From positions 1 to 64,000 of the forward strand of contig JAEUWP010000434.1 in NCBI GenBank assembly GCA_018524725.1: a DNA stretch of 64,000 bases, given 5' to 3'. The stretch comes from Podaxis mareebaensis (lineage: Eukaryota; Basidiomycota; Agaricomycetes; Agaricales; Agaricaceae). Position numbers and translations under genes: made by a program. Below the pieces are notes generated by a model. That model made no database searches. It had not been told where the DNA came from and saw nothing but the letters and a program-made list of their open reading frames with translations. Shown piece after piece: positions 14,137 to 26,284 of this stretch (position 1 is its first letter; the number at the start of each line of letters is the position of its first letter).

Positions 14137-16471
14137 ATGACACCCTTCACACTATTATACACCACTGCCTGGTTCTCCATTATAGCATCCCACGCCGCCA
14201 GTGCGGCCAGTGCAGACGAATGGAAGTCTAGGTCGATCTATCAGGTTCTTGGAACCATTATGTGTCTATTTGAAGCCAAAATGCTGATACAAAATCAGGT
14301 TGTTACAGACCGGTTTGCTAGAAGCGACAATGCTTCACCTTCGTGTGATACATCACAGCGAGAGTATTGCGGCGGTACATGGAAGGGGATCACGAACCAC
14401 CTCGATTATATCCAAGACCTGGGCTTTGATGCCGTTTGGATTTCTCCAATTGTCAAAAACATAGAAACCGCGACTCCTTATGGAGAAGCGTATCACGGGT
14501 TAGTAGTGGCGTCTGAGCATATTAGTATAATTTACCAGTTTTCTCCTTCAGCTACTGGACCCAAGATTTGAACGCCTTGAACTCCCACTTTGGCTCCCAG
14601 GATGACCTTAGAGAGCTAAGCAATTCCCTCCATTCCCGGAAAATGTTCTTGATGCTCGATATCGTCGTCAATCAGTAAGAAACAGTTTCGGTGTTTCATT
14701 AATCTTCTGATTTATATCCCCCAGTTTTGCCGCTCTCAACGCCACCGGTGAAAACGATACTGATTTTTCCTCGCTTTCGCCTTTCAACTCGGCTCCCCAA
14801 TTTCATCCGAAATGTCTGATCACGGACTACAACAATCAAACTGACGTAGAGCAATGTTGGTTGGGCGATGATAAATTCCCTCTTCCGGACTTGAACACGG
14901 AAGACCCGGCCATCGTCCGAACCATGAGCGATTGGATCAAGAATATAGTCGAAACATATGGAATTGATGGAATCCGTATTGATACTGCAAAACATATTCG
15001 CAAGGACTTCTGGCCCGACTTCGTAAAGTCAGCTGGCGTATACAGCATCGGCGAGGTTAGTCCAGAACCCTCGTCAGATTGATTTATTTCTGAGTTCATC
15101 CCTAGGTTATAACTGATCAAGTTCCCTATGCATCGGAATACACCCGTAAACATCTTTTTCAACCCTTCTAAAATGAACCCCATCACTGATGCTGCGCTAC
15201 AGAGGTACTAGACGGGGTATTGGACTATCCGGCGTATTTCGCACTGTCAAAGGCCTTCAATTCCCCGTCCGGCAATCTGTCACTCTTAGTTGACGTCCTT
15301 AATACTGCACAATCAAGTTACAAAAATGGCGTTTTCACAACCGGTTCATTCCTGGAAAACCACGATCAACCACGGTTCCAGTCTATCACTTCCGACCAAG
15401 CTGTAATTATCCCATTCGGCCTTCAGGACCCGATGAATAGTTGATCATTTTTATTCTTGCAGCTTATTCGAAACGCCATTACATGGACCTTCGCCCAAGA
15501 TGGTATCCCCATTCTGTACTATGGTACGTCCTACGTATCTTTGATATATGATCGATATCGAGCTCAGACTTTTTAGGTCAAGAACAAGGCTTCCAAGGCG
15601 CACAGGATCCCTCAAACCGGGAAGCGTACGCCATCTCTCTGATATACCTAAAATATTCCTGTGATATATTGACTACACTATGAAGGCTGTGGCCTACTGG
15701 ATATGCCACCTCAGATAAGCCACTCGTCAACCATGTCCGGGCCCTCAACGCAGTGAGGAAAGTAGCGATCTCTAGGAACGACAAGTTCCTATCGACACCG
15801 GTATGATTCAACGTTCTCCTGCCCCCGTATCCAACCAACCCTGGACAGGCCAAATTCATTCCCCAATCTAATCCATCAACGCTCGCAATTTCTAAACCGC
15901 CTCTCCTTACCCTTTTAACCAACATCGGGTCAAACGGCACAAGCTCTACATCTACCTCTTGGACCATCCCATCATCATCAAATCTGTACCAGCACAACGA
16001 CGTCCTAGTTGATGTCCTCACATGCAACACCGTATCCGCAAATAGTAATGGCGAATTTGTAGTACAAACCGAAGGAGGATCGCCGAGGGTAAGTAGACGT
16101 TCAAACATATGTACATCTATATCACTCAATTGCCAACGTCATCGACTCATCATCCCCCATTCATTCATTCCTAACTCGACAATCATTTCCCAACGTTCAC
16201 CGACCCTATCCCAATCTACCTATTCCTCCTCACCAACCACAAACAAAACGTATCATAATCCTTGATGTTGATACTCCAAACCTAGGTACTGATCCCCGCC
16301 TCCGACCTTTCGAGAGACGGCTCTCTTTGTTCAAATACGGCCACTGGAAATAACAATGGCGGTGTCTCGGTTGGTCGTCAAGGAGCGGGCTGGACAAGCT
16401 TGATATCATATGCTATGATCGCTGGGGTCAACACATACCTGGTGGCCAGATCATCACTCTTTGTTCTCTAA
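14137..16471 (+). CDS. secreted GH13 alpha-amylase
   Basis: Alpha-1,4-glucan endohydrolase of the fungal TAKA-amylase type, 550 residues. Eleven exons keep phase; introns are at 14245-14298, 14499-14551, 14675-14724, 15056-15105, 15146-15202, 15403-15462, 15524-15576, 15626-15685, 15801-15848 and 16089-16285. Residues 1-26 are a signal peptide. Conserved region I is MLDIVVNH. The catalytic nucleophile is D230 (GIRIDTAKH), the acid/base E254 (IGEV) and the third carboxylate D322 (LENHDQPRF). The protein is longer than the roughly 480-residue catalytic family members: an Asn/Gly/Ser-rich linker is followed by a hydrophobic C-terminus with no charged end, compatible with a GPI-anchor signal (inference). 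The last intron, 197 nt, is unusually long for this window. Confidence 0.93.
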
Positions 16472-17142
16472 AAGCATACCCGAGCCTTCGTTCGTCATCG
16501 TCGGATATCACGACGACAAGTGCATCCATATGATGGGTCGTTCTCAATAACTAGGGGGAATGAACGATCGCGAAGGCAAAACGTAGTTACATTTCGACTG
16601 ATGCATGTTTTGTTTTCTACCGGACTTCGGACGTTGGACACTACATACCTTGTTTGCTTCCTGTTCGACGTGGACAATGGACTTCATAGATGACTCCAGT
16701 GGATAATCAGTGATATGATATGATGTGATGGACACACCGCTTGCCATAAGTACACCATAGATACGTGCTATCATTACAAGGTCGTTTGTGCTTGGTGTCG
16801 TTCGTTTCTATAAATAATACATGCATCGTGCCAACAAAGGCAATACAATAAACACAACGTGACGACGGTCGTATGAACGAAGAATAAGGGTCATTTTGGG
16901 ATGAAGGAACCCAACTAGATGTACAGATCCGCAAGAGAAAAAGAAAAGGAAAAACCATTATGTCTGAGGCACAACAAGGCAACTGAGGGGACGTGGCAAA
17001 GCCCGTAACAAGATGGTGAGGTAAAATTATCGTGAGTCATAGGGGGATAAGGATCATCAGAACCACCGGGCAATCAAAGAACAAACGCCCCGGAGGTTCA
17101 GTAATACCAAAACACGAAGGAAGCCAGTTCTTCCCCTGCAGC
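16472..17142. other. intergenic, convergent 3' ends
   Basis: Between the stop codons of the amylase (plus) and the PH-CRIB gene (minus). No gene or RNA is recognised; probably 3' UTRs. Confidence 0.6.
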
Positions 17143-18830
17143 CTAGAGCCGGTGGTGGTTCTCGTGATCGCCAATCAGTGTAGTTCCGGATGTAACAGAG
17201 AACGGACGAGACCGACGGCCGTAAGCCGGATTATTCGATTTCGGAGAGCTAGTCCTGCTTGTGTTACTCCTCTCGAGCTTGCAAGCGCTGCACTGCACAG
17301 GGTTGTAACACATAGGGCAGGAGGGACCTATCGGTTTAATTGGGCTCTCCTCAGACGTCGGCGTCGCGGATGATGACGTATCAATGGGCGGCGGCTCCTT
17401 CTCTCTCTCCCGGATCTGTTGCACTTCCAAACTTGCCTTCCACTCATCAGGAAGACCCTGGAGTCAAACACTTCTGTCAACTCTGCTCCGACGTGAAAAG
17501 GTAATGCATACTCACGGTGAAGGTTTGTGATTTAGAGTCCCAGCTCACATGAACATGAAACTCGAATCCATCTGGGTCACTGATGTGCGCTCGTCTGCTG
17601 CGGGAGGCGATACAGTGATCCCATTTATGGAGATCCGATGTGTTTGGAAGGGATATGTGATATTTGCGATTATCAGACGTCGTGAGGCGGAGGACGAATG
17701 GCCTCGAGTTAAGTTTAAGTTGAGAAACATCACTGATATGTGGTAATCGGATAGTGACTTCTGGGTGGGAAGACTGATGGATGGCATCATCATCACACCG
17801 AGGGGTCAGTGGTTGTCGTGTGATGGGAGTGATCAACACATAATTGGAAGGCGAGCACACACCGAGAGGCGCAGCGGAGGGGAGGTGAGATCGTTGGTCA
17901 TCAAGGGGACTTTCAGCTGAGAGATGGAGGCGGGCGTACCTGGCTTTTCTGGATTTGGAGTGTCCGAGAGGTCAGGACTACATAACGCGAGCGCCAGAAA
18001 GCGAAGAGTGAATGTTTTCCAAGTCGCTTGACCTGATAAAGCCCCTCAAGCAACACCGGGGGTGTAGAGCTCGCGAGGTTCCCAGTCAGGTGTATTGAAG
18101 AATCGAAGACGAAGCGACATGTAGAACTCGAAGAAGCCGAGTTGGTTCGTTTGTGCGTGGCATTTTCGATTGGTTGCTTTGCATAGGAGTCGTAAGATGT
18201 ACGTTTGGGAGAAAAGGACTGGCGGTGCGTCGACGCATGACTGAGCTCAGAGCTCGCTCGATAGGTGGTGGCGATGGAAGATCTGCGTTTGGAGGATTGC
18301 ATACGGTTACGCAGAGCAGACAGTCGGCTTGAGTTGTAGAAGAAGTCGCCACTCGTAAGGTGGACTTCGTGGATGAAGTTGAAGGGGTTACTGAAGTTTC
18401 CTAGACGAGAGCGGGGGTAGATGTCGTCTTGCCAGTCGTAAAGAACGGCATCGTTTTCGAAGGATAGGTAGTACTTCGTCCCACACGAGAATTCGAGGAC
18501 AAGGCATGCTGGTGTAAGGTCTATCCTCTCGATATTGATAATTGATTGGAGCGGTATGCGTTTCAATAGACGTTGGGACAATGCGTGTTGTTGAGACTGG
18601 AGAAACAGGGATTGAGACCTAGGGGAAGCAGACCATGGAGGAAGACTTACATGTTGAATAAGGAGAGCATTTTCCACCAATGTCAACCGTCTCTTCTTCC
18701 AAAATCTCCTGGATAATGTACCAAGCCCTCGAATGTGTATGACGCCGCTCCGCAAAATGTCGGCGTCCTTCGACAAGTCTATAGGGTCTTTTCCTATGTT
18801 CATAGCAGGAGCATTCTCGAAGCAGAGCAT
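17143..18830 (-). CDS. PH-CRIB-PH-CRIB protein without kinase domain
   Basis: Likely Cdc42/Rac effector or scaffold at the plasma membrane. In order: a PH domain (SGVIHIRGLGTLSRRFWKKR to about LYDWQDDIY), a CRIB motif (FSNPFNFIHEVHL), a Ser-rich linker, a second PH domain (LLEGLYQVKRLG, FWRSRYVVLTSR, then PFVLRLTTSDNRKYHISLP and LHKWDHCIA), and a second CRIB (ISDPDGFEFHVHV followed by TGLPDEWKASL). The PH-CRIB order resembles Cla4/PAK kinases, but the frame ends about 80 residues after the second CRIB in a Cys-containing tail (CPMCYNPVQCSAC) with no kinase. The last intron (minus strand, about 17518 to 17460) is clear. The intron splitting the second PH domain (donor near 17935) has an uncertain acceptor, possibly near 17800. 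The start is the ATG at 18830; an upstream coding-looking exon may change it. Confidence 0.75.
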
Positions 18831-20213
18831 GGTTTGGGTCCGCGAGCCAGGGGCACGTAGGGCACGAGGTTGGAGAGGGCAGGCAGGTTGGTGTATTCGA
18901 TGAAGCAAGGAGGTGGTGTGGTTAAAGTAGGCTTGTCACTGGTAACAGGATGTTGACCGTAACGCCGGCCGATCAGATCGTTGAGGCAGATGGCACCTGC
19001 GGGATGAAATTATGATGGAATGTCAGTACTTGAGGCTCAAACAACATGGAGATGACGAGCCTGCTTGAGGCTGTGGCCCTTGTGAATCGCATACTGTATT
19101 AGCACAGGCCATCAGGATGTTATTCACCTGGGACTCGGTTTGGCTGTTGTGCTTTGAGTCGGATATAGATGGCGCGTGCCATTGACATGTATGGAGTTTG
19201 TCCGTGAAACATCAAGGTGCGGAGCCTAACAGCGTCTATTCGGCCTTGAACGTGATGAAGGGAGGAGGGAGTTCCTCAAACTGGCCCTGTTTGTCCGTCT
19301 TCCCCGAGCAATCACCGGACCATGATTGTTACAGCCTTGCCTGCCGTAGCGCTAGAGTTCATGAATTGTTGATTGTTGATGGTATGCCTTCTCGGAGTTG
19401 CTCTGGTATTGACGAGAATATGTAATTACTGCTCGTGTAGACCATTCAACTTGAAAAGGTGGGTGTCCCGATTTTGCTACTGCGTAACAAGGTTATCAGC
19501 CTTACAAAGCCTCATAAAAATCTTAAGACCACCTTATATACATCCTAAAGGCCTGCGTGGTTTCATTCGGGCTTTAACAGGAACAGGGTGATTGTGGGAT
19601 GATCGTGATCGTGTTTCAGGTTGTTGGCTGCCCGAAGATGTCCATCTAAGCCTTGTCGAAAACCAAATAAATCGCGTGGCGTAACTTCTTTCGAGAACCA
19701 ACGATTAAGCTGTTCGGAAGCCCCAAAGTCCGAAGTGTGAGTGGGTACTGGATATTAGAGATTCGGAAATGCAGTGTTAGAGTTTCATTGGGATGTGGGA
19801 GAAAAGTTGCTGCGGTGTATTGCCGGGCGCATTTTAGTATAACGTCCCCACGAACAGTCACCAGTCACGACTTCCTGCCTTCTGACTTATTCCTATTCTA
19901 TCTACCCTTTGGTACCAAGGAGCAGAGTATGACAAGCATCAACATCCACAACGAACGCCACTTTCGACTCGTTTGCTGGATTAAATAAACAGATCTTATG
20001 ATGCAGAAGTTACCTGCCCTCCTCCAGAAACGCAACCTGCCAGTGCTGCTTCGATGTAGCCGAAAAAAACACGAAGTCCTGCGCAAGCTTATACTCCGGA
20101 ATTGTCAGTTGTTGCCTCTTGTCAATTCCACGGATCCTTCCGTGACATAAAAGCTCCAAACCGATTTTACCTATGCACAAGAGATTTTAGTTACTACATT
20201 ATCCCTTTTCCAA
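18831..20213. other. intergenic with possible upstream exons on the minus strand
   Basis: On the minus strand an ATG at 19188 opens a 61-nt exon that splices in phase (intron 19127-18997) to an open stretch reaching past 18830 in a different frame from the PH-CRIB protein. It reads RLKAQQPNRVPGAICLNDLI and later SNLVPYVPLARGPKPC. It could be an alternative 5' end, a uORF or a separate small gene. Nothing was recognised in 19200-20213. Confidence 0.4.
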
Positions 20214-22268
20214 ATGACGGCCGCTTCAGACTGCGCACTAAATGGGTGGCATCCGGGGGAGGTCGCAGTGCAAGGTATCATGAACTTGCCTGCGAGAGTG
20301 GCCATTACCGCCGTTGTCAACCACCTCCCGGACCAGCACCGACTATTCCACACAACACGCTTACACTTTCTTCCCGTTACAACGCTCGATGAACATGGAC
20401 GCCCTTGGGTTTCCATACTCACTTCCAAGGATGGAAACACCCACTTCATCAGCAGCTCTACACCAACGAGCCTTCGAATTCAGGCCCATATCTGGGACAA
20501 CGATCCTATCGTCCACAATCTGACCGACATTCGTGGAAAATCACCGAGGCAGACACTCATCTCTGCTATTGGGATCGAGGTATCGACACGAAGGAGGAAT
20601 AAATTCGCTGGACGCATATCAGATGCGACACTTGACGACAAAATACTAACGATGGACCTTATGGTTAATCAAGCTCTTGGGTGTGTCCATTTCCGCAGCT
20701 ATTTCTCATGTCTGATGATACATCTACCCGCAGTCTTTGTCCCAAATACATCAATCTGCGCAAGATAGAACCATACCTACAAGCAGATCCCCGCACCATT
20801 TACGACAGGAGAGAATTACAGCCCGATGAACGTTTACCTCAGGATGTGGTTGATTTCATATACAATGCGGATACCGCATACCTTGGCACATCATACGTTG
20901 CCCGTCCAGAGGATGAAGATAAGTTCCCATCCCACGTTGGGACGAATCATCGTGGGGGCAGACCCGGGTTCGTCCGCGTGAGGCCAACTGATGGTCGAAC
21001 CCTCGTGCTTCCTAATTATGCTGGTAAGCGTCGCTTCTGGTACCCACAGCGTCTCTAAGTGAAGACGTTTTGTAGGGAACCGACTCATGAATTCAATGGG
21101 AAATATTCATATCACTCCTTTGGCCGCTCTCGCATTTCCATCATTCGCCACTGGGTCCATTCTATACATCACTGGCGATGCTCAAAACTTCTTCGGGAAG
21201 CCAGCTCGCGAAATCATGCCAGAATCCAATGTCGTCACGACTATCAAGGTTACGGGTTTCATTTTCATCCATAACGCCTTGCCGCTTAGAGAATCCCCAA
21301 ATTCCGCCGTAACTCGAAGCCCATACAGTCCACCCATACGCTATCTTGCAGAAGAAAAGCCCCCTGAAAATCGTTATGACGATATCATTCTGACTCTTCA
21401 AAGCGCCAGGGTCCACAATGATACCCTCGCCACCTTTACGTTCCACTCCTCCCGTCCTGTCGAAATCGGCCCAAGCCAAAATGTTGTTTTAGAATTATCA
21501 GAACTTCTCCGAGTGCGCTCTCATCAAATCCTGGACTGGGTCGAAGGCAAGGAGACGGAGAACGATGACTGCGTCCGGACTTGGACCGTTTCGATTCCCC
21601 CGACCCAACAAGAACCCCAACGCTTCAGCATTACCGTTCGACAAATCAAAGGTGGCCTCATTACGCCTATTATGTACCGGATTGTGGACAAGGCATCTGA
21701 GGGTCGCAGTTTCAACAAGGATATTCCCTTATCATCATACAACCTCACAGCCCGTCTCCGGGGAATCGGTGGCGACCTGCCGATTCCCGAGCCTATTCCC
21801 ACCTGTGACGGCGGGAGGCGCTTACTCTGGGTCGCAGGTGGGATTGGAGTAACCCCCTTCCTCAGTTTGACTCGATACGTGAGTCAATGGGCAACGATGG
21901 GTGTCGGATCCTGGGATATCTCTTTAGTCCTTTCAACTAGGGAACCTAACGCGATCCTGTTACTTATCTCCGACGCTTTACATTCCTTGAGGGGGACAGA
22001 GAAACTGGTGGACTTTACCTACACGTTATACCTGTTTACCCCCTTTCCGGATACGGTCCTCATCCCGGAAAATTGGCCGAACGCAATCAACCTTCATATC
22101 CAACAAGGTCGTCTTGCCACAGACGGGTCCTTCTTCTCGCAGATAGGAGCCAAAGACAGGGAACCGCACATCTGTGGCCCCCTTCCCTTCGTACTAACTG
22201 CGATGGAGGCGATGAAGAATGCTGGAGTCAACCCAGAAGATGTTAAGCGCGAGCGTTTCACATATTGA
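20214..22268 (+). CDS. PNPOx-like / ferredoxin-reductase-type flavin oxidoreductase fusion
   Basis: Predicted 649-residue soluble flavoprotein; introns 20681-20733 and 21024-21075 keep phase. The N-terminal 270 residues resemble the FMN-binding split-barrel family of pyridoxamine-phosphate oxidases (HRLFHTTRLHFLPVTTLDEH, GIEVSTRRRNKFAGRI, CPKYINLRKI, FPSHVGTNHRGGRPGFVRV, GNIHITPLAALAF). The rest is an FAD/NAD(P)-binding reductase module (SARVHNDTLATFTFHSSRP, then LLWVAGGIGVTPFLSLTRY for the nucleotide-binding glycines, and HICGPLPFVLTAMEAMKNAG near the end). The layout is known in fungi and bacteria, but the substrate is unknown. No targeting signal is visible. It converges on the catalase gene, 368 bp away. 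Confidence 0.88.
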
Positions 22269-22636
22269 TGTATCATACGCCTGTATTCCTTGCAGGTCTT
22301 CTGAAAAGCGTAATTTTATTGACATTGGCACTTTCAGTTTTGTTTTGTATGATAGTTCTAGGAGCCAAGAATGTAAAAATTCCAACGTTGTACGAATGAG
22401 TTCTGGAGACAGATACTGGTCGCATAGCTGGCTTTTATGCAAGGCATGACAGAAGGTTGGGAAGACAAAGCTCAGTTTATTGCAAAAAAGGCCAGTTTAT
22501 ACTGGAATTTTATAAATAGAGGTACCACCGTTACATTATCGTGAGCTATCCTATCCTGGATCTTTAATGGAGGGCGAATGAGATTAAGAATCGAGAAGGA
22601 ATGTAAGGGTAATGAGTGCATATACTACGTTATAAC
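22269..22636. other. intergenic, convergent 3' ends
   Basis: Short interval between the oxidoreductase (plus) and catalase (minus) stop codons. It holds no recognised feature. Confidence 0.6.
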
Positions 22637-25103
22637 TTAGTCAAGAGTAACGTTGACACCATCGGCGATCTTTCTGCCAAGGTCGGCATCGACGTGGGCA
22701 AAAATCCTGGCTTGCTTCTGACGAATGTTTGAGTTGGTCGCAAGACCCAAGTGCCCAATAACGTTAGAGATGAGGTGGTCCTTGTCACGGGCAGAGAGGC
22801 GCTGCCACTATCGCCGGATGTCAGTAACAGTACGCACGAAAAGCGCAGACACATACGAAGCCACGGGCTTGATCAAAGTCAATTTCGCTGGGAGTGCTGA
22901 CATATTTGACAGCTCCTCCAACCCAGACGGTGTGGTTGTCGTCGTTGTACGGGCGGGGGGTCAGCTTCAAAGGATCTTGAGTGGAGGCGAATACGGGGCG
23001 GCTACCCTGATTATAGAATGACATAGCTCCATCGCGAGTGAAGGTAGCTGTGGGAATAGAGTTAGGGGAGAACTCGGTAACAATGGTCGAGATGATAACA
23101 TACCAATAGGGTTCAAGGGGCAGTTGATCGGGAGTTGCTTATAGTTGACACCGATTCGAGCGCGAGCTGCATCTATTTTGACTTAAGCTAAGGCACCACA
23201 GGATATATTGAAGTGGTTACTTACCCGCGTAAGCGAATAGACGAGCCTGAAGAGTAGGATCCTCAGTGGGCTCCAGGCCAGGGGGCTGCACAGTAACAAT
23301 TAAAACATTGCATTAACGCACACACAAATCAAGTCACCATCTGGCCGGGATCAAAGCTGGCCTGTTCAACTTCCTGATGGTAGTTGGCGCTACGAGTCCT
23401 GTCAGCGCAAGCAAACTGTAGAAATTTGGGAGACATACACGTTCTGGTTCAAGGTAATGCGTCCAATCTCGATGAGGGGAACATCTTCGGGAAGCCATTC
23501 CTTGGTCAAGTCAAAGATGTTGTCTGTCCAAATCTTTGAGTTGAAAATCCTGTTGTTGAAGCGTTATTAGGCTTACATTTGAACTTCTCAGCCTGAGTAG
23601 CATTCATGGCCTGGAAGTATACGGTCCAGCTTGGGAAGTTCCCAGACTCAATAGCGTCCCACAAATCAGTAATGCCAAAATCGGGGTTTTCGCCGGACAT
23701 TTTAACCGCTTCCTCCTGCGTGTTATTCCTAATACCTTGATCGGAGATAGCAGAAATTCTGGAAGTGCCTTGGTTACCAATGGTCGCAATAAACATGGCA
23801 AGGTGCTTACTTGATGTAGTGCCAAGAACCATCCGCGGCGACCGCTCTGAAGGTATTGCCGGCATAACCGTTCATGTGCCTAAAACAATGTCAGGTGTTG
23901 AAGGAAGTAAGAGGGGAAGCCCAGGGTTATCTCATACCGGTAGCCGTAAGGGGTGCCTGATTAAGTCGTTTTATGGGTTCATCAAATCAAGCTTTTAAAG
24001 TACGGTGATAACGTACCAAGGTCCGTGAAAGTCCTCATCACTTGATGAATAGATTCGTTGTTGGCGGAAAGATAATCTGAGGGGGAACTGAGCTACGCTG
24101 GAAAGCCATGTGAGAGAATAAACTTACCCCAGAAGTCCTACACGACCGGCGAGTGATCAGAATCAGTGACCTGCATTTCAGAGAGTTAACATACATTGTG
24201 GTCAGTGACGTGTTTCTAGATGGAGATTATAAGTTCGAATCGAACGAAGAGCACAAAAATACACTTACCGCGGGGTGGCGTTTCTGGGAGTGAATGAAGT
24301 GTGGGAACTTGACAGGGTCACGAAGCCAGAAGACAGGGTGATTCAGGAATACCTGTACATAAATTGGTTTGATGAACCTTCACCGAGCTAATAATTAGTG
24401 TAACATACCCAGTCAAGAATGCCTTGCTCTGTCCGCAACCTGGTATGAATGCATTAGAATAAATGGACGACGTTCAAGAATAAATCATACTTAAATGCGA
24501 GACCTCGTAAGTCTCGAACAGAGTCAGGGTTACCAAGGTTTCCGGCAATGGTGGAGAACCGAGCAGTAACTGGTGTGCGCTTCCCAACTTTGGAGAAAAC
24601 GTCTGCCATGCTCAGCCGGGCACCGTTCTCCGTGGTGACTTCAAAATACCCATGAGCACCAGCACCTTTGGCGTGCACTTGTCGCTCAGGCTGGAGACGT
24701 TGTCATCCTTGAAGTTCGCGCAACAAAAAGGCGTCGGACTTACGACACGCTCACGAACGAAGTGCGCGAGTTGTTCGATCTCGAGTGCGAAATCAATTGC
24801 TCGATCATTGTCAACCTAGAAGAACGTATCTTACCAAGTTGGTGCTTTGGAGGAGAATAGGCCCTGTAGTGCCTAAACGATCTGTCATATACGGATTCCA
24901 GAATCTAAACAAACTAGTCAGTACTTTGTGACAAAAACCTCAGTCGGTACGTACGGTTGACCTCCAGTAAGGGTGAATGTAAGATCATGAGCAGGATCGT
25001 TGGCATGTTGAGCTTGAGTGATCGGCCCCTGGTACATATTGAAGTCGCCAGCCGCAAAAGCAAGCTGGCCGAGGAGTAGAACGAAGGCCGGGGAAAGCAA
25101 CAT
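22637..25103 (-). CDS. monofunctional haem catalase with signal peptide
   Basis: Decomposes hydrogen peroxide. The reading frame is split by many short introns. Recognisable exons in order: an N-terminal signal peptide ([19 protein letters not shown]), [24 protein letters not shown], the catalytic-His segment [83 protein letters not shown], the haem-ligand Tyr motif ARLFAYA (about 23230-23290), INCPLNPI and [11 protein letters not shown] at the stop. The small-subunit form of about 510-530 residues is expected. The signal peptide suggests secretion or delivery to the secretory pathway, unlike peroxisomal catalases. Individual exon ends were only partly checked; a tiny exon near 24130 (DFW) makes the middle uncertain. 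Confidence 0.88.
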
Positions 25104-26284
25104 TATTGAGAACCTCAACAAGTGCGCTAAAGGAAAGAGGAGGTCGTGGCGTCTGACATCGACTTTCTAGCCCGTAATATAGCTTTTGGAAGTCTGGCAT
25201 CACATCAAATGTATAGCGATGGTGCCGGGTTCGCTTGATTCTTTTCCACAAAACATCCTTAGCGAGCATGCATATACGGATTGACCGAGCTCCAGAGGTT
25301 GCTAGAGAACATCCAGACAGCATTGACGATCCAGATCAGCGATTCAGGGCTAGTGGTGAAGTCGGACATGATACTAGATCTGGAGGTGCCGTGTCCTGAA
25401 TTGTTGATGCGATCCTGTCCCTGACAATCAAATGAGTCGCTGACGGAAAAAATTGCCATTGAGCAACTCAATGCAACAAAGTGTTTCATATTTCCGGCCA
25501 TGCGTAGGTTGGTGACGCCGTCGTAAGATGGACTCCCATAAATGTTGAGCGCTAACATCCGGATTTCAAGTCAGACAATCCCATGAGTTGTCCATCCTTT
25601 CATCGGGTAACCCCGTTGGACATGGGTGACAGCTTCTACAAAAAACCTTAACGTGCAGACAAGCAGGCGCATCAATCGGATAAGTGGTAGTAACGGAGCG
25701 GGATAAATCTATAGCAAAACTGACCAAGAGCCTAATGGACTTGCAATGGGTGGCTAAGAGTGATACGGGCGGCTTGATCACGACTTCGGACCCGCGCTAA
25801 GCGTCGTAAACGCTTGACGCTAAATTTCAAATGGAGGGTCCTTTCCTTCATCCTCCTTTCGGAAGCGCGGTAATATGGCGTCTCAATATCACACATCATT
25901 CAAATTTCCCGTATCATATCGAAAACGTAAATTGAAGGAACGCCAGTGCTTCGCTCAAACGACAAGTGAGTGGGACTTGGAGGCGCACGGATTCGATACT
26001 TCTGAGTGGGTTAGAGACTGAACATAACAGGGTATATGATAGATGCTCCAAAGCCTCGGTCACGCTGTGATTTGCTCTGGGATAATCTGGTCAGTGTGGC
26101 GTGTAGGCCTTTCAAGCGGGGCTATTCATTGGCGCCGCAGCGTGTCAACGCATTACCTGAACCCAGTTCCTGATTCATAACTAGTCAAATGGAAGTCAAG
26201 GAAAAACTTGCATATGCCGTTGACGTAAGATGAGCATTGAAATTCTCTATTCTACCCACATTTCACCATTCCTAGTTATTGTAT
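25104..26284. other. intergenic, no confident gene
   Basis: Upstream of catalase and downstream of the GST. Minus-strand ORFs here are short. One (ending 25259) contains a hydrophobic MKHFVALSCSMAIFSVSDSF start that resembles a signal peptide, but no homologue or splice plan is evident. Confidence 0.5.

Noticed and set aside
25259..25558. Minus-strand ORF with signal-peptide-like start
   Set aside because: The hydrophobic start is not followed by any recognisable domain and the frame is short.
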